Assembly (NCBI GenBank): GCA_020350725.1
Contig: CP070719.1
Location: 1,812,182 to 1,876,181, forward strand
DNA length: 64,000 nt
Reading direction: 5' to 3'
From: a bacterium
Lineage (GTDB): Bacteria > BMS3Abin14
The notes under the pieces are model-generated. The model had not been told where the DNA came from, made no database searches, and saw only the letters and a list, made by a program, of their open reading frames with translations. Positions 17,283 to 26,947 of this stretch are shown piece after piece (position 1 is the first letter of the stretch; each line of letters begins with the position of its first letter). A program made the position numbers and the translations under genes.

Positions 17283-18163
17283 GAAAGGGTCGCAAGGCTA
17301 GACCGCTTTCGAAGAGGACGGCCAGGCGTAAAAGCTCCGTGAGGAGAAAGGTCACCGGGCAGTCCCTCAGAACGGCAGCCGTCAAGGGCTGGTGGGTTCT
17401 CCGGGGAATGCTGGCGGGACTGATCGCGGCGGCGGTGATCTACGGAGGATGGCTCGGCGGAAAAGCTGTGGTCGTCCATCCCTACCTCTCGGTCAAACAG
17501 ATTATCGTAGAGGGCGGCGATCGACGGCACGATGGCGGCGTGAGAGCCCTGTCAGGTGTTACCATCGGGCAGCCTCTCCTGACCCTTGACCTGGAGGAGG
17601 CTCGCAAGCGCATTCTCAAGGACCCCCGGATCAGGGATGCCGTGGTGGTTCGAAAACTTCCTGACACCCTTCAGATAAGGGTGGAGTATCGGAGCCCGGC
17701 GGCGGTCGTGTTCGATAAGGTCTTTTACCTGGTGGACACGGAAGGAGTGGTGCTTGCCGAAGGCGTCAGACAGACCGGGGACTACCCCCTGATCACCGGG
17801 GCCGGCGGCCCATGGAAGCAGGGGGATATAGCCTCCGAAGTCCTGCCCGGTCTCGGGGTCCTGGCTGCCTTTTCTGCCTACGGCCTGATCGGATATGACC
17901 GGATCTCCGAAGTCAGGCTGTCGGATGACCGCACGGCCCTGGTCTCCCTGACGGACACGGGGATCGTCCTTGTGATGGCCACCGACACCCCGGTGGATCA
18001 ACTGGACCGACTGGCACGGCTCATGGAGACGAACCATTATGACGTCAACGCCGCCGGATACGACCTCCGTTTTCAAGGCAGAGTGGTAAGACTGCCCGAG
18101 AGATCAGGAGAGAAGGAGACAAACCTTTACCGCAGGGGAGGTTCTGAACATGGCCAAGGGTAA
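17279..18163 (+). CDS. ftsQ: Cell division protein FtsQ
   Basis: A 294-residue bitopic protein. A very basic N-terminus (14 Lys/Arg in the first 40) leads into one membrane span (about 44-62), a POTRA domain (about 70-145: SVKQIIVEGG, LEEARKRILKDPRIRDAVVVRKLPDTLQIRVEYR) and the FtsQ beta domain. It recruits FtsL/FtsB and controls septal synthesis. It overlaps ftsA by 14 bp. Confidence 0.92.
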   Translation: MRKGRKARPLSKRTARRKSSVRRKVTGQSLRTAAVKGWWVLRGMLAGLIAAAVIYGGWLGGKAVVVHPYLSVKQIIVEGGDRRHDGGVRALSGVTIGQPLLTLDLEEARKRILKDPRIRDAVVVRKLPDTLQIRVEYRSPAAVVFDKVFYLVDTEGVVLAEGVRQTGDYPLITGAGGPWKQGDIASEVLPGLGVLAAFSAYGLIGYDRISEVRLSDDRTALVSLTDTGIVLVMATDTPVDQLDRLARLMETNHYDVNAAGYDLRFQGRVVRLPERSGEKETNLYRRGGSEHGQG

Positions 18164-19382
18164 AGAGCGCATCGTTGTCGGGTTGGATATCGGAACGACC
18201 AAGATCTGCGCCGTTGTCGCCGCTGTGGACGGTCTGGGGAAGTGCGAGATCATCGGCATCGGGACCACTCCCTCGAAGGGACTGCGGAAAGGGGTTGTCA
18301 TCAACATCGACTCCACGGTGGATTCCATCAAGAAAGCCGTGGAGGAGGCCGAACTCATGGCCGGCGTGCCGATCCAGGGTGTCTATGCCGGCATAGCTGG
18401 AGGACACATCAAGGGTTTCAACAGCCACGGGGTCGTGGCCGTCAAGACCAGAGAGGTGACACGCAAGGACGTCGAAAGGGTTATCGACGCGGCGCAGGCT
18501 GTAGCCATGCCGTTGGACAGGGAGATGATCCACACCCTGACCCAGGAATTCATCGTGGATGACCAGGACGGCATCCGGGATCCCCTCGGCATGTCGGGTG
18601 TGCGCCTGGAGGCAAAAGTCCACATCGTGACCGGGGCGGTGACCTCCGCTCAGAACATCGTCAAAAGCTGCAACCGGGCGGGGCTGGATGTTCTGGATAT
18701 TGTTCTGGAGCCCCTTGCCGCGGCCACGGGGGTCCTGTCGGAGGAGGAGAAGGATCTGGGGGTGTCGCTGGTCGATATCGGCGGCGGGACCACAGACGTC
18801 GTCATCTTCGGGGACGGCAGCATCAAGCACACAGCGGTCCTCGCCCTGGGCGGCATCAACCTCACCAACGACATCGCCTACGGTCTTCGCACTCCCGCCA
18901 CCGAGGCCGATAACATCAAGAAGCAGTATGGATGCGCTGTCATCGAAATGGTGGAAGAGGGGGAGGAGTTCACCGTCCACGGCGTCGGTGACCGCAAGTC
19001 GAGAACCGTGTCCAGAAGAGCCCTGTCGGAGATCATCGAACCGAGGGCCGAGGAATTCTTCGATCTCATCAACAGGGAGATCCTCAAGTCCGGTTTCGAG
19101 GAGAAGATCGCCTCTGGAGTTGTCATCACCGGCGGAACCGTGGTCATGGAGGGAATGGTGGAGCTCGCGGAGCAGATCTTCAACCTTCCGGTCAGGAGAG
19201 GGTATCCCCAGGACATCGGGGGACTGGTGGACGTGGTCAACAGCCCCCTTTACGCCACTGCGGTGGGCCTTGTGAAATACGCGTCCACCCATGCCGGGGA
19301 GGGGGGCTTCGGCACCAACGAATCGAGGATCTTCGAGAAGATCCTGTCAAAGATGAAAGGGTGGCTGAAGGAATTTTTCTAG
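18150..19382 (+). CDS. ftsA: Cell division protein FtsA
   Basis: A 410-residue actin-like ATPase that ties FtsZ to the membrane. VGLDIGTTKICAV (phosphate 1), SLVDIGGGTTDVVIF (phosphate 2) and GVVITGGTVVMEGM (adenosine) are present, and the C-terminal amphipathic membrane helix is visible as KILSKMKGWLKEFF. A 74-bp gap follows before ftsZ. Confidence 0.97.
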   Translation: MAKGKERIVVGLDIGTTKICAVVAAVDGLGKCEIIGIGTTPSKGLRKGVVINIDSTVDSIKKAVEEAELMAGVPIQGVYAGIAGGHIKGFNSHGVVAVKTREVTRKDVERVIDAAQAVAMPLDREMIHTLTQEFIVDDQDGIRDPLGMSGVRLEAKVHIVTGAVTSAQNIVKSCNRAGLDVLDIVLEPLAAATGVLSEEEKDLGVSLVDIGGGTTDVVIFGDGSIKHTAVLALGGINLTNDIAYGLRTPATEADNIKKQYGCAVIEMVEEGEEFTVHGVGDRKSRTVSRRALSEIIEPRAEEFFDLINREILKSGFEEKIASGVVITGGTVVMEGMVELAEQIFNLPVRRGYPQDIGGLVDVVNSPLYATAVGLVKYASTHAGEGGFGTNESRIFEKILSKMKGWLKEFF

Positions 19383-19456
19383 AGGCGAAACAGGAGAACA
19401 TCCCATTGGCGAGGCTTTGAGTGGACGGGCACCGCTCATAGACCAGGAGGTGGAAA

Positions 19457-20608
19457 ATGCTGCAGTTCGTTGACGAGAACAAGGACCTGAGGGCCAGTAT
19501 CAAGGTCATTGGTGTCGGCGGCGGAGGAGGAAATGCGATCAACAACATGATCCAATCCCGCCTGAGGAATGTGGAATTCGTCGCCGCCAACACCGATGCC
19601 CAGGCCCTCAAAATCTCCATGGCGCCCAACAAGATCCAGATGGGCGTGGATGTGACGCACGGCCTGGGTGCGGGCGCCGATCCTGAAGTGGGGAAAAAGG
19701 CCGCCGAGGAGAGCGAGCAGCAGATCAGGGAGACCCTGGCGGGGGCCGACATGATCTTTGTCACCGCCGGCATGGGGGGCGGGACAGGTACGGGAGGGGC
19801 ACCCGTCGTGGCTCGGATCGCCAAGGAGTCGGGTATCCTGACCGTGGGTGTGGTGACCAAGCCTTTCGGCTTCGAGGGAAAGGTCCGGTTGAGGAACGCC
19901 GAATCCGGCCTCGAGGAATTCAGGAGGTGTGTTGACACCCTCATCGTCATCCCCAACGACAGGATCTTCTCCGTTATCAGGCACGGAGCCCTGGCGGCCG
20001 ACGCCTTCCAGATCGTCGACGACGTCCTTCACTGCGCCGTCAAGGGGATATCCGACCTGATAACAAAACCGGGACGGATCAATCTGGATTTCGCCGACGT
20101 CAAGAGGGTCATGGAGGGTAAGGGCCGCGCCCTCATGGGAACGGGCCTCGCCCAGGGCGAGGAGAGGGCCGCCGAGGCGGCTCAGACGGCCATCTCAAGT
20201 CCCCTCCTCGAGGACAACAGCATCGACGGGGCCACCGGTGTTCTCATCAACATCACCGCCGGGACGGGCATCGGAATGCAGGAGATACAGAGTGCGTCCA
20301 GCATTGTTCAGGAGGCTGTCCACGACGAGGCGGAGATCATCTTCGGTTGGGTCGAGGATGACACCATGGTCGACGATCTCATGGTGACGGTCATCGCCAC
20401 CGGATTCGGCCGGGAGGACAAGGTCAGGGGCCTCGATGCCGGCGTCGCCATCCGGACCGGTGACAGGGTCCAGGATCGAGAGGTGCCCACTTTCATCAGG
20501 AAGAAGGGTCCCGACCATGAACCCGAGAAGACGCGGAGGCCGTCGATAACGATCATAGACGAAGAGGAATTTGAGGTTCCGGCGTTCCTGAGACGCTCGG
20601 CGGATTAG
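19457..20608 (+). CDS. ftsZ: Cell division GTPase FtsZ
   Basis: A 383-residue tubulin homologue that forms the Z ring. The GTP-binding loops VGGGGGNAINN (about 20-30) and GMGGGTGTGGAP (about 110-121) are intact, as is the T7 synergy loop NLDFADVK. The C-terminal conserved peptide ends VPAFLRRSAD, the site that binds FtsA. CAGGAGGTG stands 5 nt before the ATG. It closes the dcw cluster; the next gene follows after only 6 bp. Confidence 0.98.
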   Translation: MLQFVDENKDLRASIKVIGVGGGGGNAINNMIQSRLRNVEFVAANTDAQALKISMAPNKIQMGVDVTHGLGAGADPEVGKKAAEESEQQIRETLAGADMIFVTAGMGGGTGTGGAPVVARIAKESGILTVGVVTKPFGFEGKVRLRNAESGLEEFRRCVDTLIVIPNDRIFSVIRHGALAADAFQIVDDVLHCAVKGISDLITKPGRINLDFADVKRVMEGKGRALMGTGLAQGEERAAEAAQTAISSPLLEDNSIDGATGVLINITAGTGIGMQEIQSASSIVQEAVHDEAEIIFGWVEDDTMVDDLMVTVIATGFGREDKVRGLDAGVAIRTGDRVQDREVPTFIRKKGPDHEPEKTRRPSITIIDEEEFEVPAFLRRSAD

Positions 20609-20614
20609 AGGACC

Positions 20615-22177
20615 GTGTCCGCAAGGGCCCTGGACGAGGCCTGGGTCTCTCCCCCTCCCGGCCGCGGGGGCACACTCAGGGTGGCTGTAGCCTATCCCAA
20701 TTCCTACTGGGTCGGCATGTCCAACCTGGGTTACCAGGCGGTGCTCAGGGCCTTCCTGGAAAGACCCGGATTCGATGTCCGGCGGGTCTTCTGGGAGAAG
20801 CAGGGCCTCTGGTTCCCCGACGGAGGCCGATCCCTTTCAGAGTTCCACGTCGTCGTCTTCTCCGTTTCCTACCAGCCGGATCTTGTCCACCTCCACCGGA
20901 TGCTGGAAGCGGGGAGGACGGCGGAAGGCAGGGCCGCTTCCGGGATGCCCGTCATCGCAGGGGGAGGAGTGGCTCTCACCCTGAATCCGGAAGTGGTGTC
21001 CCCCCTGCTTGATCTGATCGTCATCGGTGATTCCGAACCGTGCCTGCCGGGGATCATGGACGCTCTCCTGTCCTGGGGGGGCAGCGATGCCGTCGAGGGT
21101 CTCCTGGACCATCTCGGCACTCTGCCGTCATGTTACCTTCCCGCGAGGTACGGGGTCGAAGCTGATCCCGCGGGGATCTACCAGATCCCCTTCCCGAAGG
21201 GGGGCGCTCCCGGTGCGATCCGGAGAGCGGTCCTGTCACAACTGGATGATAATCCGGCCAGACCCGCTGCCGTTTCCAGGAGAACGGAGTTCGCGTCCCT
21301 TTACCTCCTGGAGGTATCCCGCGGCTGCGGAGAGGGATGCGCCTTCTGCGCCGCTTCGGCCGTCTGCGGACCGGTGCGGTTTCTGGGCTACAGAAAATTC
21401 GAAGAGGAGATGGAGAGAGGGCTGCGATACAGAAAACGGATCGGCTTTGTCGGGACGGCCGTATCGTACCACCCAAAACTCCTTGAGATGGCGGGAAGGG
21501 TCGTCGGAGAGGGGGGAGGATTTTCGCCGTCCTCCATACGCCTGGAGCGCCTGGGAGAGCCCCTCGCGGAGCTCCTCGCGGCCAGCGGGCACAGGACCGT
21601 CTCCGTGGCGCCGGAGGCCGGCCGGGAAGAGTTAAGAGCCTCGGTGGGAAAACCTTTTTCCGACGGCGAGGTGCTCAGGGCTATTGAGGTCCTGCAGGGT
21701 GCCGGCATCCCCAACATCAAACTCTACTTCATGGTGGGGCTGCCCCGGGAGACGGACGCGGACGCCGCAGCCATCGTTCACATGGTCAGGGAGATCAGGG
21801 AGAGGGTGATAGGTGCCGGCCGGGTAAAGGGGAAGGTGGGGACAGTGACTGTGAGTGTCAATCCTCTGGTCCCAAAACCCCAGACGCCCCTGGAGCGGAT
21901 GCCCATGGCAGGCGAGGACGTGCTGAACAGAAGGTTGGCGATCGTCCGCGAGGGGCTGGGTCCCATCGGGGGAGTCTCGGTTCAGACCGGTTCGATCCGG
22001 GCGGCCTACCTGGATGCTCTTCTTTCCCTGGGAGACCGAGGGACGGGAAGCTCCCTGGAGAGGCTTCCGGCGAAGGGTCTTTCCCTGAAGCGGCTTGTCA
22101 AGACGATCCCCGCGGCGGAGGGCGTCCTCTTCGGCAGAGAGAAATCGGAACTTCCCTGGAAGATGTTCTCCCGATAG
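20615..22177 (+). CDS. Radical SAM protein with N-terminal B12-binding-like domain
   Basis: A 520-residue protein. The first 180 residues look like a B12-binding (Rossmann) domain with YPNSYWVGMSNLGYQAV and VIAGGGVALTLNPE; the radical SAM core follows with the cluster cysteines C238, C242 and C245 (RGCGEGCAFC). SVAPEAGREELR and PNIKLYFMVGLPRETD are usual radical SAM core strands. I would place it in the uncharacterised radical SAM group near TIGR03960-like proteins; the substrate is unknown. The GTG start is 6 bp after ftsZ, so it is probably co-transcribed with the division genes. Confidence 0.85.
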   Translation: MSARALDEAWVSPPPGRGGTLRVAVAYPNSYWVGMSNLGYQAVLRAFLERPGFDVRRVFWEKQGLWFPDGGRSLSEFHVVVFSVSYQPDLVHLHRMLEAGRTAEGRAASGMPVIAGGGVALTLNPEVVSPLLDLIVIGDSEPCLPGIMDALLSWGGSDAVEGLLDHLGTLPSCYLPARYGVEADPAGIYQIPFPKGGAPGAIRRAVLSQLDDNPARPAAVSRRTEFASLYLLEVSRGCGEGCAFCAASAVCGPVRFLGYRKFEEEMERGLRYRKRIGFVGTAVSYHPKLLEMAGRVVGEGGGFSPSSIRLERLGEPLAELLAASGHRTVSVAPEAGREELRASVGKPFSDGEVLRAIEVLQGAGIPNIKLYFMVGLPRETDADAAAIVHMVREIRERVIGAGRVKGKVGTVTVSVNPLVPKPQTPLERMPMAGEDVLNRRLAIVREGLGPIGGVSVQTGSIRAAYLDALLSLGDRGTGSSLERLPAKGLSLKRLVKTIPAAEGVLFGREKSELPWKMFSR

Positions 22178-22326
22178 GTGCTTCGGGTACGGGTCATCCC
22201 CCGGCTCCGTCCCGGAGTCAAACCGCCCCTCTCCTTTCCCCATGGTCCGCGAACCAGGATTTGAAATTTGCCATCACTGGTGTTACATGTTGCACTTTGC
22301 CTTAAAATAAACGAGATTGGGAGGCC

Positions 22327-22941
22327 ATGGTACCCGTACGGATAGTGCAGAGATGGTGGTCCCGCCGGAAGAAGGTCATCCTGGCATCCACCTCCCCGCG
22401 GAGAAAGGAACTTCTGGAGATGACAGGCCTGAGGTTCCAGGTGGAGGCACCGCAGACCGATGAGAAGATCATTCCGGAGGAGACCCCCAAGGAGCACGTT
22501 GAGAGGCTGGCCCTGGAAAAGGCCCTCAGCGTGGCGAAAAATCACCCGGAGGACATCGTTATCGGATGCGATACGGCGGTGGTCCTCAACGGGAGGACTA
22601 TCCTGGGCAAACCCAGGGACAAGAAGGATGCCCGGGCCATTCTGACGAAACTCGGCGGCAGGGAACATACGGTCCTGTCGGCGGTGGCCGCGGTCTGGCA
22701 CAGCAAGAACAAGAAGCGTGTCGTCACAGTGGAGACGCGGGTGAGGATGAAGCAGTTCGAGGATTGGGAGATCGCCTGGTACCTGGATTCCGGGGAGCCC
22801 ATGGACAAGGCCGGCGCCTACGCGGTCCAGGGCCGGGGCGCGATCTTCGTGGAGGGGATCGTCGGTTCCTATACCAATGTCATCGGCCTGCCGCTGATGG
22901 AGAGCGTCCTGCTCCTCCGATCCTTCGGCCTTCGACTTTAG
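22327..22941 (+). CDS. maf: Maf-family nucleoside triphosphate pyrophosphatase
   Basis: A 204-residue house-cleaning enzyme that hydrolyses nucleoside triphosphates (dTTP/UTP or modified pyrimidines) to monophosphates. ILASTSPRRKELL is the Maf signature loop; DEKIIPEE, IGCDTAVVLNGRILGKP-like strand and DKAGAYAVQGRGAIFVEGI are also typical. GGGAGG sits only 2 nt before ATG 22327, so the GTG at 22345 may be the true start. TTGAAA at 22261 and TAAAAT at 22303 are candidate promoter pieces but do not pair well. Confidence 0.93.
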   Translation: MVPVRIVQRWWSRRKKVILASTSPRRKELLEMTGLRFQVEAPQTDEKIIPEETPKEHVERLALEKALSVAKNHPEDIVIGCDTAVVLNGRTILGKPRDKKDARAILTKLGGREHTVLSAVAAVWHSKNKKRVVTVETRVRMKQFEDWEIAWYLDSGEPMDKAGAYAVQGRGAIFVEGIVGSYTNVIGLPLMESVLLLRSFGLRL

Positions 22942-23006
22942 TTCATATCAGGTTCCGGTATTCATGGCATCAGAGGCCAGGCGCGGATCGCCGCCCTCCC
23001 TTCTCC

Positions 23007-23034
23007 TTGCATTCGCGACTTCCCGCGGTAAAAT
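23007..23034 (+). promoter_or_regulatory. Promoter of the ferritin-like gene
   Basis: TTGCAT (23007-23012), 16-nt spacer, TAAAAT (23029-23034), 66 nt before the ATG. The AT-rich -10 region stands out from its surroundings. Confidence 0.5.
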
Positions 23035-23099
23035 ATTATTCATTCGCAGCTCCAATAACCCTCAATATGGTGGAGTCGATTTTGGGAGGAGGTTGACAG

Positions 23100-23540
23100 A
23101 TGTCCCAGACGCACAAGGTAAAGGTTTCCCGGGAGCTCCTGGATATGATGAACGCGGCCATAGCCAGGGAGATGCAGGTCTCTATCCAGTACATGTGGCA
23201 GCACGTGCAGTGGGTGGGTGTCAAGGGATTCACTGTGAGGGATCAGCTCAAGTTGGTCGCGATCAATGAGATGACCCATGCCGAACTGATCGCCGACCGG
23301 CTCAACTTCCTGGGCGGCACACCCACCACCAAACCCAGCCCCATCAATGTCGGTGAGAACCTCAAGGAGATGATCACCAACGATGTCAAAGCCGAGGAGG
23401 AGGCCATCGACCTCTACAGGAAGATCATCCTCAAGGCCACCGAGGAAGGGGACGTGGTGACCAAGAAGCTGTTCGAGCAGATCCTCGAGGACGAGGAGGG
23501 ACATCTGGACACCTTCGAGGGCTGGCTGGGTGACCTGTAA
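23100..23540 (+). CDS. Ferritin-like/bacterioferritin-type diiron protein
   Basis: A 146-residue four-helix protein. Diiron ligands are visible as E in AREMQ (about 24), ExxH in NEMTHAE (about 57-60), E in KAEEEA (about 100) and E/H in LEDEEGH (about 130-134). Bacterioferritins of this type store iron or remove peroxide. It is shorter than E. coli Bfr (158) and has no obvious haem-binding Met in the usual place, so a bacterioferritin-like or DPS-like storage protein is the safe call. GGAGGTTGACAG precedes the ATG. Confidence 0.85.
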   Translation: MSQTHKVKVSRELLDMMNAAIAREMQVSIQYMWQHVQWVGVKGFTVRDQLKLVAINEMTHAELIADRLNFLGGTPTTKPSPINVGENLKEMITNDVKAEEEAIDLYRKIILKATEEGDVVTKKLFEQILEDEEGHLDTFEGWLGDL

Positions 23541-23641
23541 AGACAGGTCCAAAGTCCAAAATCTCAAGTCCAAGGGAAGAAGCCTGACAAGGGGACATGG
23601 AGAATAAACCCATCACCGATCACGGAAATTCCATCCCCGTC

Positions 23642-23675
23642 GCCGCCCCCCGCAGATCAGAGGGGCGGCTTTTTT
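23642..23675 (+). terminator. Intrinsic terminator after the ferritin-like gene
   Basis: GCCGCCCC (23642-23649) pairs with GGGGCGGC (23662-23669), followed by six T. It ends the ferritin transcript and shows that the phosphoesterase frame must start downstream of it. Confidence 0.85.
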
Positions 23676-23719
23676 GTCGTGAAAGGCAATCCGGCCGGAT
23701 ATTATGCTGCGGAGTGAAG

Positions 23720-24571
23720 ATGAAACGGCATCGAATCGTTCTGACACGCATCACCCTGACGGCCCTTCTGCTCGCGATCGCCTGCGGCCAAAGCGACGGA
23801 GCGGAGCCGTCATGGAAGAGCCTTCCGGTCCACCTCGAGGGAGGGATAGTGGTTTACGGTGACAGCCGGTCCGGTCACGATGAGCATCGACGGATCGTCG
23901 AGGGCATCGAGCACGTCCGTCCTCTGGCCGTGTTCCACACGGGTGACCTGGTCAACGAAGGAACGGATCCCGGCGACTGGCAGATCTTCGACGGGATAAC
24001 AGCCGACCTGTTGGCCCGGACGGCTTTTTACCCCGCCCTGGGCAACCACGAGAGGGAGTCAGACCTCTATTTCGATCATTTTGATCTACCCGGGAACGAG
24101 CGCTGGTACACCGTCGCCCTCCCTCCGATGAAATTCATCGTCCTCGATACGGAGAGCAGCCTGGCGGTAGGATCGACCCAGTACCAGTGGCTCCGGTCCC
24201 AGTTGGAGACGGCAGACGCCGGGGACGCGCTGGCCGCTGTCTTTCACTACCCCCCCTACAGCACCGGTTACCACGCCGAGGACGAGAAGGGGCTGAGAAA
24301 ATCCATCGTCCCACTCTTCGAGGCCTACGACGTCGATGTGGTCTTCACCGGCCATGACCATGACTATGAGCGTTCCCTGGTCAACGGCGTCGTCTACGTC
24401 GTCACCGGCGGCGGCGGCGGCCCCCTCAGGGGCCGGTCGCGATCCAGCCCTTTCAGTCAGGTGTTTGCCAGCGTATACCACTTCTGCGCCCTCTACGTCG
24501 AGGAGGGAAAGATCATGGTGGATGTATGGGACAGCAATGTGAACCTCGTGGACCGGTTCGAAGTGGAGTAG
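23720..24571 (+). CDS. Secreted calcineurin-like metallophosphoesterase
   Basis: A 283-residue protein from ATG 23720 (GGAG 5 nt upstream). The reading frame is open to 23597, but that part contains the terminator and has no export signal. The true N-terminus is a signal peptide ending LLAIACGQ, perhaps a lipoprotein site. The metallophosphatase motifs are all present: YGDSRSGH, HTGDLVNEG, GNHERES, FHYPPYSTGYH and FTGHDHDYERS. They bind two metal ions. It resembles purple-acid-phosphatase-type domains; the substrate is unknown. It is convergent with amtB. Confidence 0.88.
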   Translation: MKRHRIVLTRITLTALLLAIACGQSDGAEPSWKSLPVHLEGGIVVYGDSRSGHDEHRRIVEGIEHVRPLAVFHTGDLVNEGTDPGDWQIFDGITADLLARTAFYPALGNHERESDLYFDHFDLPGNERWYTVALPPMKFIVLDTESSLAVGSTQYQWLRSQLETADAGDALAAVFHYPPYSTGYHAEDEKGLRKSIVPLFEAYDVDVVFTGHDHDYERSLVNGVVYVVTGGGGGPLRGRSRSSPFSQVFASVYHFCALYVEEGKIMVDVWDSNVNLVDRFEVE

Positions 24572-24746
24572 CGGGTCCAAGACAGGAGCCTTGAGGTCCC
24601 GACGGTATTCCTTGGCCCGGAACCCGGGGGGGGAGAAAAACTCCCTGAGGGGCCGATACAGCGGGGAAAAGCGGAAGGGCTCAGGTTTAACCCATAGGGG
24701 ACAGGTGATATGGGATATGCGGCGGGGGAAAGGGCCCGGAGCGTAC

Positions 24747-24782
24747 ACAGGAGCGGGAGAACTACAGTCCCCCCGCTCCTGT
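24747..24782. terminator. Long hairpin between convergent phosphoesterase and amtB
   Basis: ACAGGAGCGGG (24747-24757) pairs perfectly with CCCGCTCCTGT (24772-24782), an 11-bp GC-rich stem followed by TATTTCGTTTTC. The rest of the 324-bp gap (24572-24895) holds no gene; 24830-24890 is a phrase repeat (TCTCCGAATGTCCGATCTCCGATGT-type, read in pieces). Confidence 0.6.
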
Positions 24783-24895
24783 TATTTCGTTTTCAGCCGG
24801 AAACCCGGACCCCGAAGGACAGGCACCTGAATGCCCATCTCCGAATGTCCGATCTCCGATGTCTGATCTCTAATTCCAGAAGTTCCCTCTTGCCT

Positions 24896-26191
24896 CTAGT
24901 AGTCGTACCCCCTCTCGTTGTGAAGGGAGACGTCCAGGCCGGTGACCTCCTGGTCATCCTCCACCCGGAGACCGATGGTCTTTTCGACGGCCTTCAGGAT
25001 GACGAAGGATCCGATACCGCTGTAGGCGGCGGTGGCCACGACGCTGACGAACTGGATCCACACCTGGCCGGCGATGCTTATCTCCTCGAACCCCCCGAGG
25101 GCGGTGGAGGCGAACACGCCGGTGAGCAGGGCCCCCACAATTCCGCCCACCCCGTGGACCCCGAACGCGTCCAGGGAATCGTCATATTTCAGGGTCCGCT
25201 TGAGTGTGGTGGCGCCGAAGAAGCAGACGGCGCCGGACACCGCCCCGATGGCGATGGCGCCCATGGGACCGACGAACCCGGATGCCGGGGTAATGGCCAC
25301 CAGGCCGGCTACAGCCCCGGTGATGGCCCCCAGGACACTTGGTGTGCCGTGCTTTATCCACTCGATGAACATCCACACCAGGGTTGCGGCTGCTGCGGCG
25401 ATCTGGGTCACGGCCAGTGCCATGCCGGCCGTACCGTCCGCGGCCAGTTCGCTGCCGGCATTGAACCCGAACCATCCCACCCAAAGCATGGAGGCGCCCA
25501 CCAGGGACAGGGTCAGGCTGTGGGGCATCATGGGAGTCGTGGGGTAGCCTTTCCTTCTGCCCAGGACGAGAGCGGCCACGAGGCCCGCCACACCGGCGTT
25601 GATGTGGACCACCGTCCCGCCGGCGAAATCCAGGGCGCCCATTTTTCCCAGCCATCCGCCGACCCATACCCAGTGACAGACGGGGGCATAGATCAGCAGC
25701 ATCCAGATGCTCGTGAACCAGAGGACGGCGGAGAACTTCATCCTCTCGGCGAAGGCTCCGATGATCAGGGCAGGGGTGATGATGGCAAAGGTGAGCTGGA
25801 ACATCGCAAAGAGCATGACCGGGATGGTCCCCGAGACGGCGTCCCTGCCGATGTTGCCGAGAAAGGCATACTCGAGGCTCCCGAAGAAGGCGTTGCCCTC
25901 ACTGAAGGCGATCGTGTAGCCGGCGATAGTCCAGAGGATCGTCATGAGGGCGGTGATGGCGAAGCACTGCATGAGAACCGACAGCACGTTTTTGGCCCGA
26001 ACCAGGCCCCCGTAGAAGAGAGCGAGCCCCGGAACGGTCATGAAAAGGACGAGAGCGGTGGCCGTGATCATCCAGGCGGTGTCACCGCTGTCCAGGGCAT
26101 CCGCCCTGGCGATGCCGGGCATGAAGATCAAAAGGAAGGCCGGCAGGGCCGTCCGGAATGCGGTGGCAGTCGAAAGATAACGCGAGATCAT
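24896..26191 (-). CDS. amtB: Ammonium transporter AmtB
   Basis: A 431-residue channel that imports ammonium. The start is the ATG whose complement is at 26189-26191, with GGAGG just upstream; the open frame runs further but without a start signal. A signal peptide (to about residue 30) is followed by about eleven helices. FYGGLVRAKN, GAFAERMKF, HINAGVAGL and the second pore His in DAFGVHGVGG mark Amt. It is transcribed after glnK, which encodes its PII regulator, the standard pairing in nitrogen control. Confidence 0.97.
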   Translation of the reverse strand: MISRYLSTATAFRTALPAFLLIFMPGIARADALDSGDTAWMITATALVLFMTVPGLALFYGGLVRAKNVLSVLMQCFAITALMTILWTIAGYTIAFSEGNAFFGSLEYAFLGNIGRDAVSGTIPVMLFAMFQLTFAIITPALIIGAFAERMKFSAVLWFTSIWMLLIYAPVCHWVWVGGWLGKMGALDFAGGTVVHINAGVAGLVAALVLGRRKGYPTTPMMPHSLTLSLVGASMLWVGWFGFNAGSELAADGTAGMALAVTQIAAAAATLVWMFIEWIKHGTPSVLGAITGAVAGLVAITPASGFVGPMGAIAIGAVSGAVCFFGATTLKRTLKYDDSLDAFGVHGVGGIVGALLTGVFASTALGGFEEISIAGQVWIQFVSVVATAAYSGIGSFVILKAVEKTIGLRVEDDQEVTGLDVSLHNERGYDY

Positions 26192-26263
26192 TTTAGGTTC
26201 CTCCAATGTCCAAATTTCAGTGTTCCCATGTCTGATTTTCAGTCTTCGGTTGCAAATTCCCAT

Positions 26264-26632
<369 letters not shown>

Positions 26633-26647
26633 TTACTGCCGAACAGG

Positions 26648-26662
26648 GCAAGGGGTGTGCCA
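26648..26662 (-). promoter_or_regulatory. Sigma-54 promoter of glnK-amtB
   Basis: On the minus strand TGGCAC, 5 nt, TTGC is an exact -24/-12 match. It lies 46 nt upstream of the glnK ATG. Further upstream an AT-rich block (26684-26705) and repeated GCAC/GTGC words at 26765-26822 could serve for IHF and NtrC binding. 26603-26947 has no gene. Confidence 0.85.
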
Positions 26663-26947
26663 GTCGAGGGGTGGTCGGGAGGGATTAAAAAAATACTATA
26701 AAATAAAGGTGGTTAGGGATTAGTGCTTTTTATTCAGGCAAAAAAGGGCTGAGAAGGCCCAAGCAATTAGCACGATATTTAGGCCCAATGCGGCACAAAT
26801 TGCCCAAATAATAGGCACGAAGGACGATCCTGATCCTCACCTCCTCCCCTTTGTTCTTGGCAGAGGGGGATCTGTTCAAGTAGACTCGATGGGACGATTC
26901 CCGTCGGTTCAGAGGCAGGGGGGTTCTCCCCGGCCGGGAGAGAGGGA

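Noticed and set aside
23597-23719. Extended N-terminus of the phosphoesterase
   Set aside because: This part of the frame contains an intrinsic terminator and would mask the signal peptide that starts at 23720.
26788-26804. Second sigma-54 promoter (CGGCAC..TTGC, plus strand)
   Set aside because: The two elements are 3 nt apart instead of 5, so the -24/-12 spacing is wrong.
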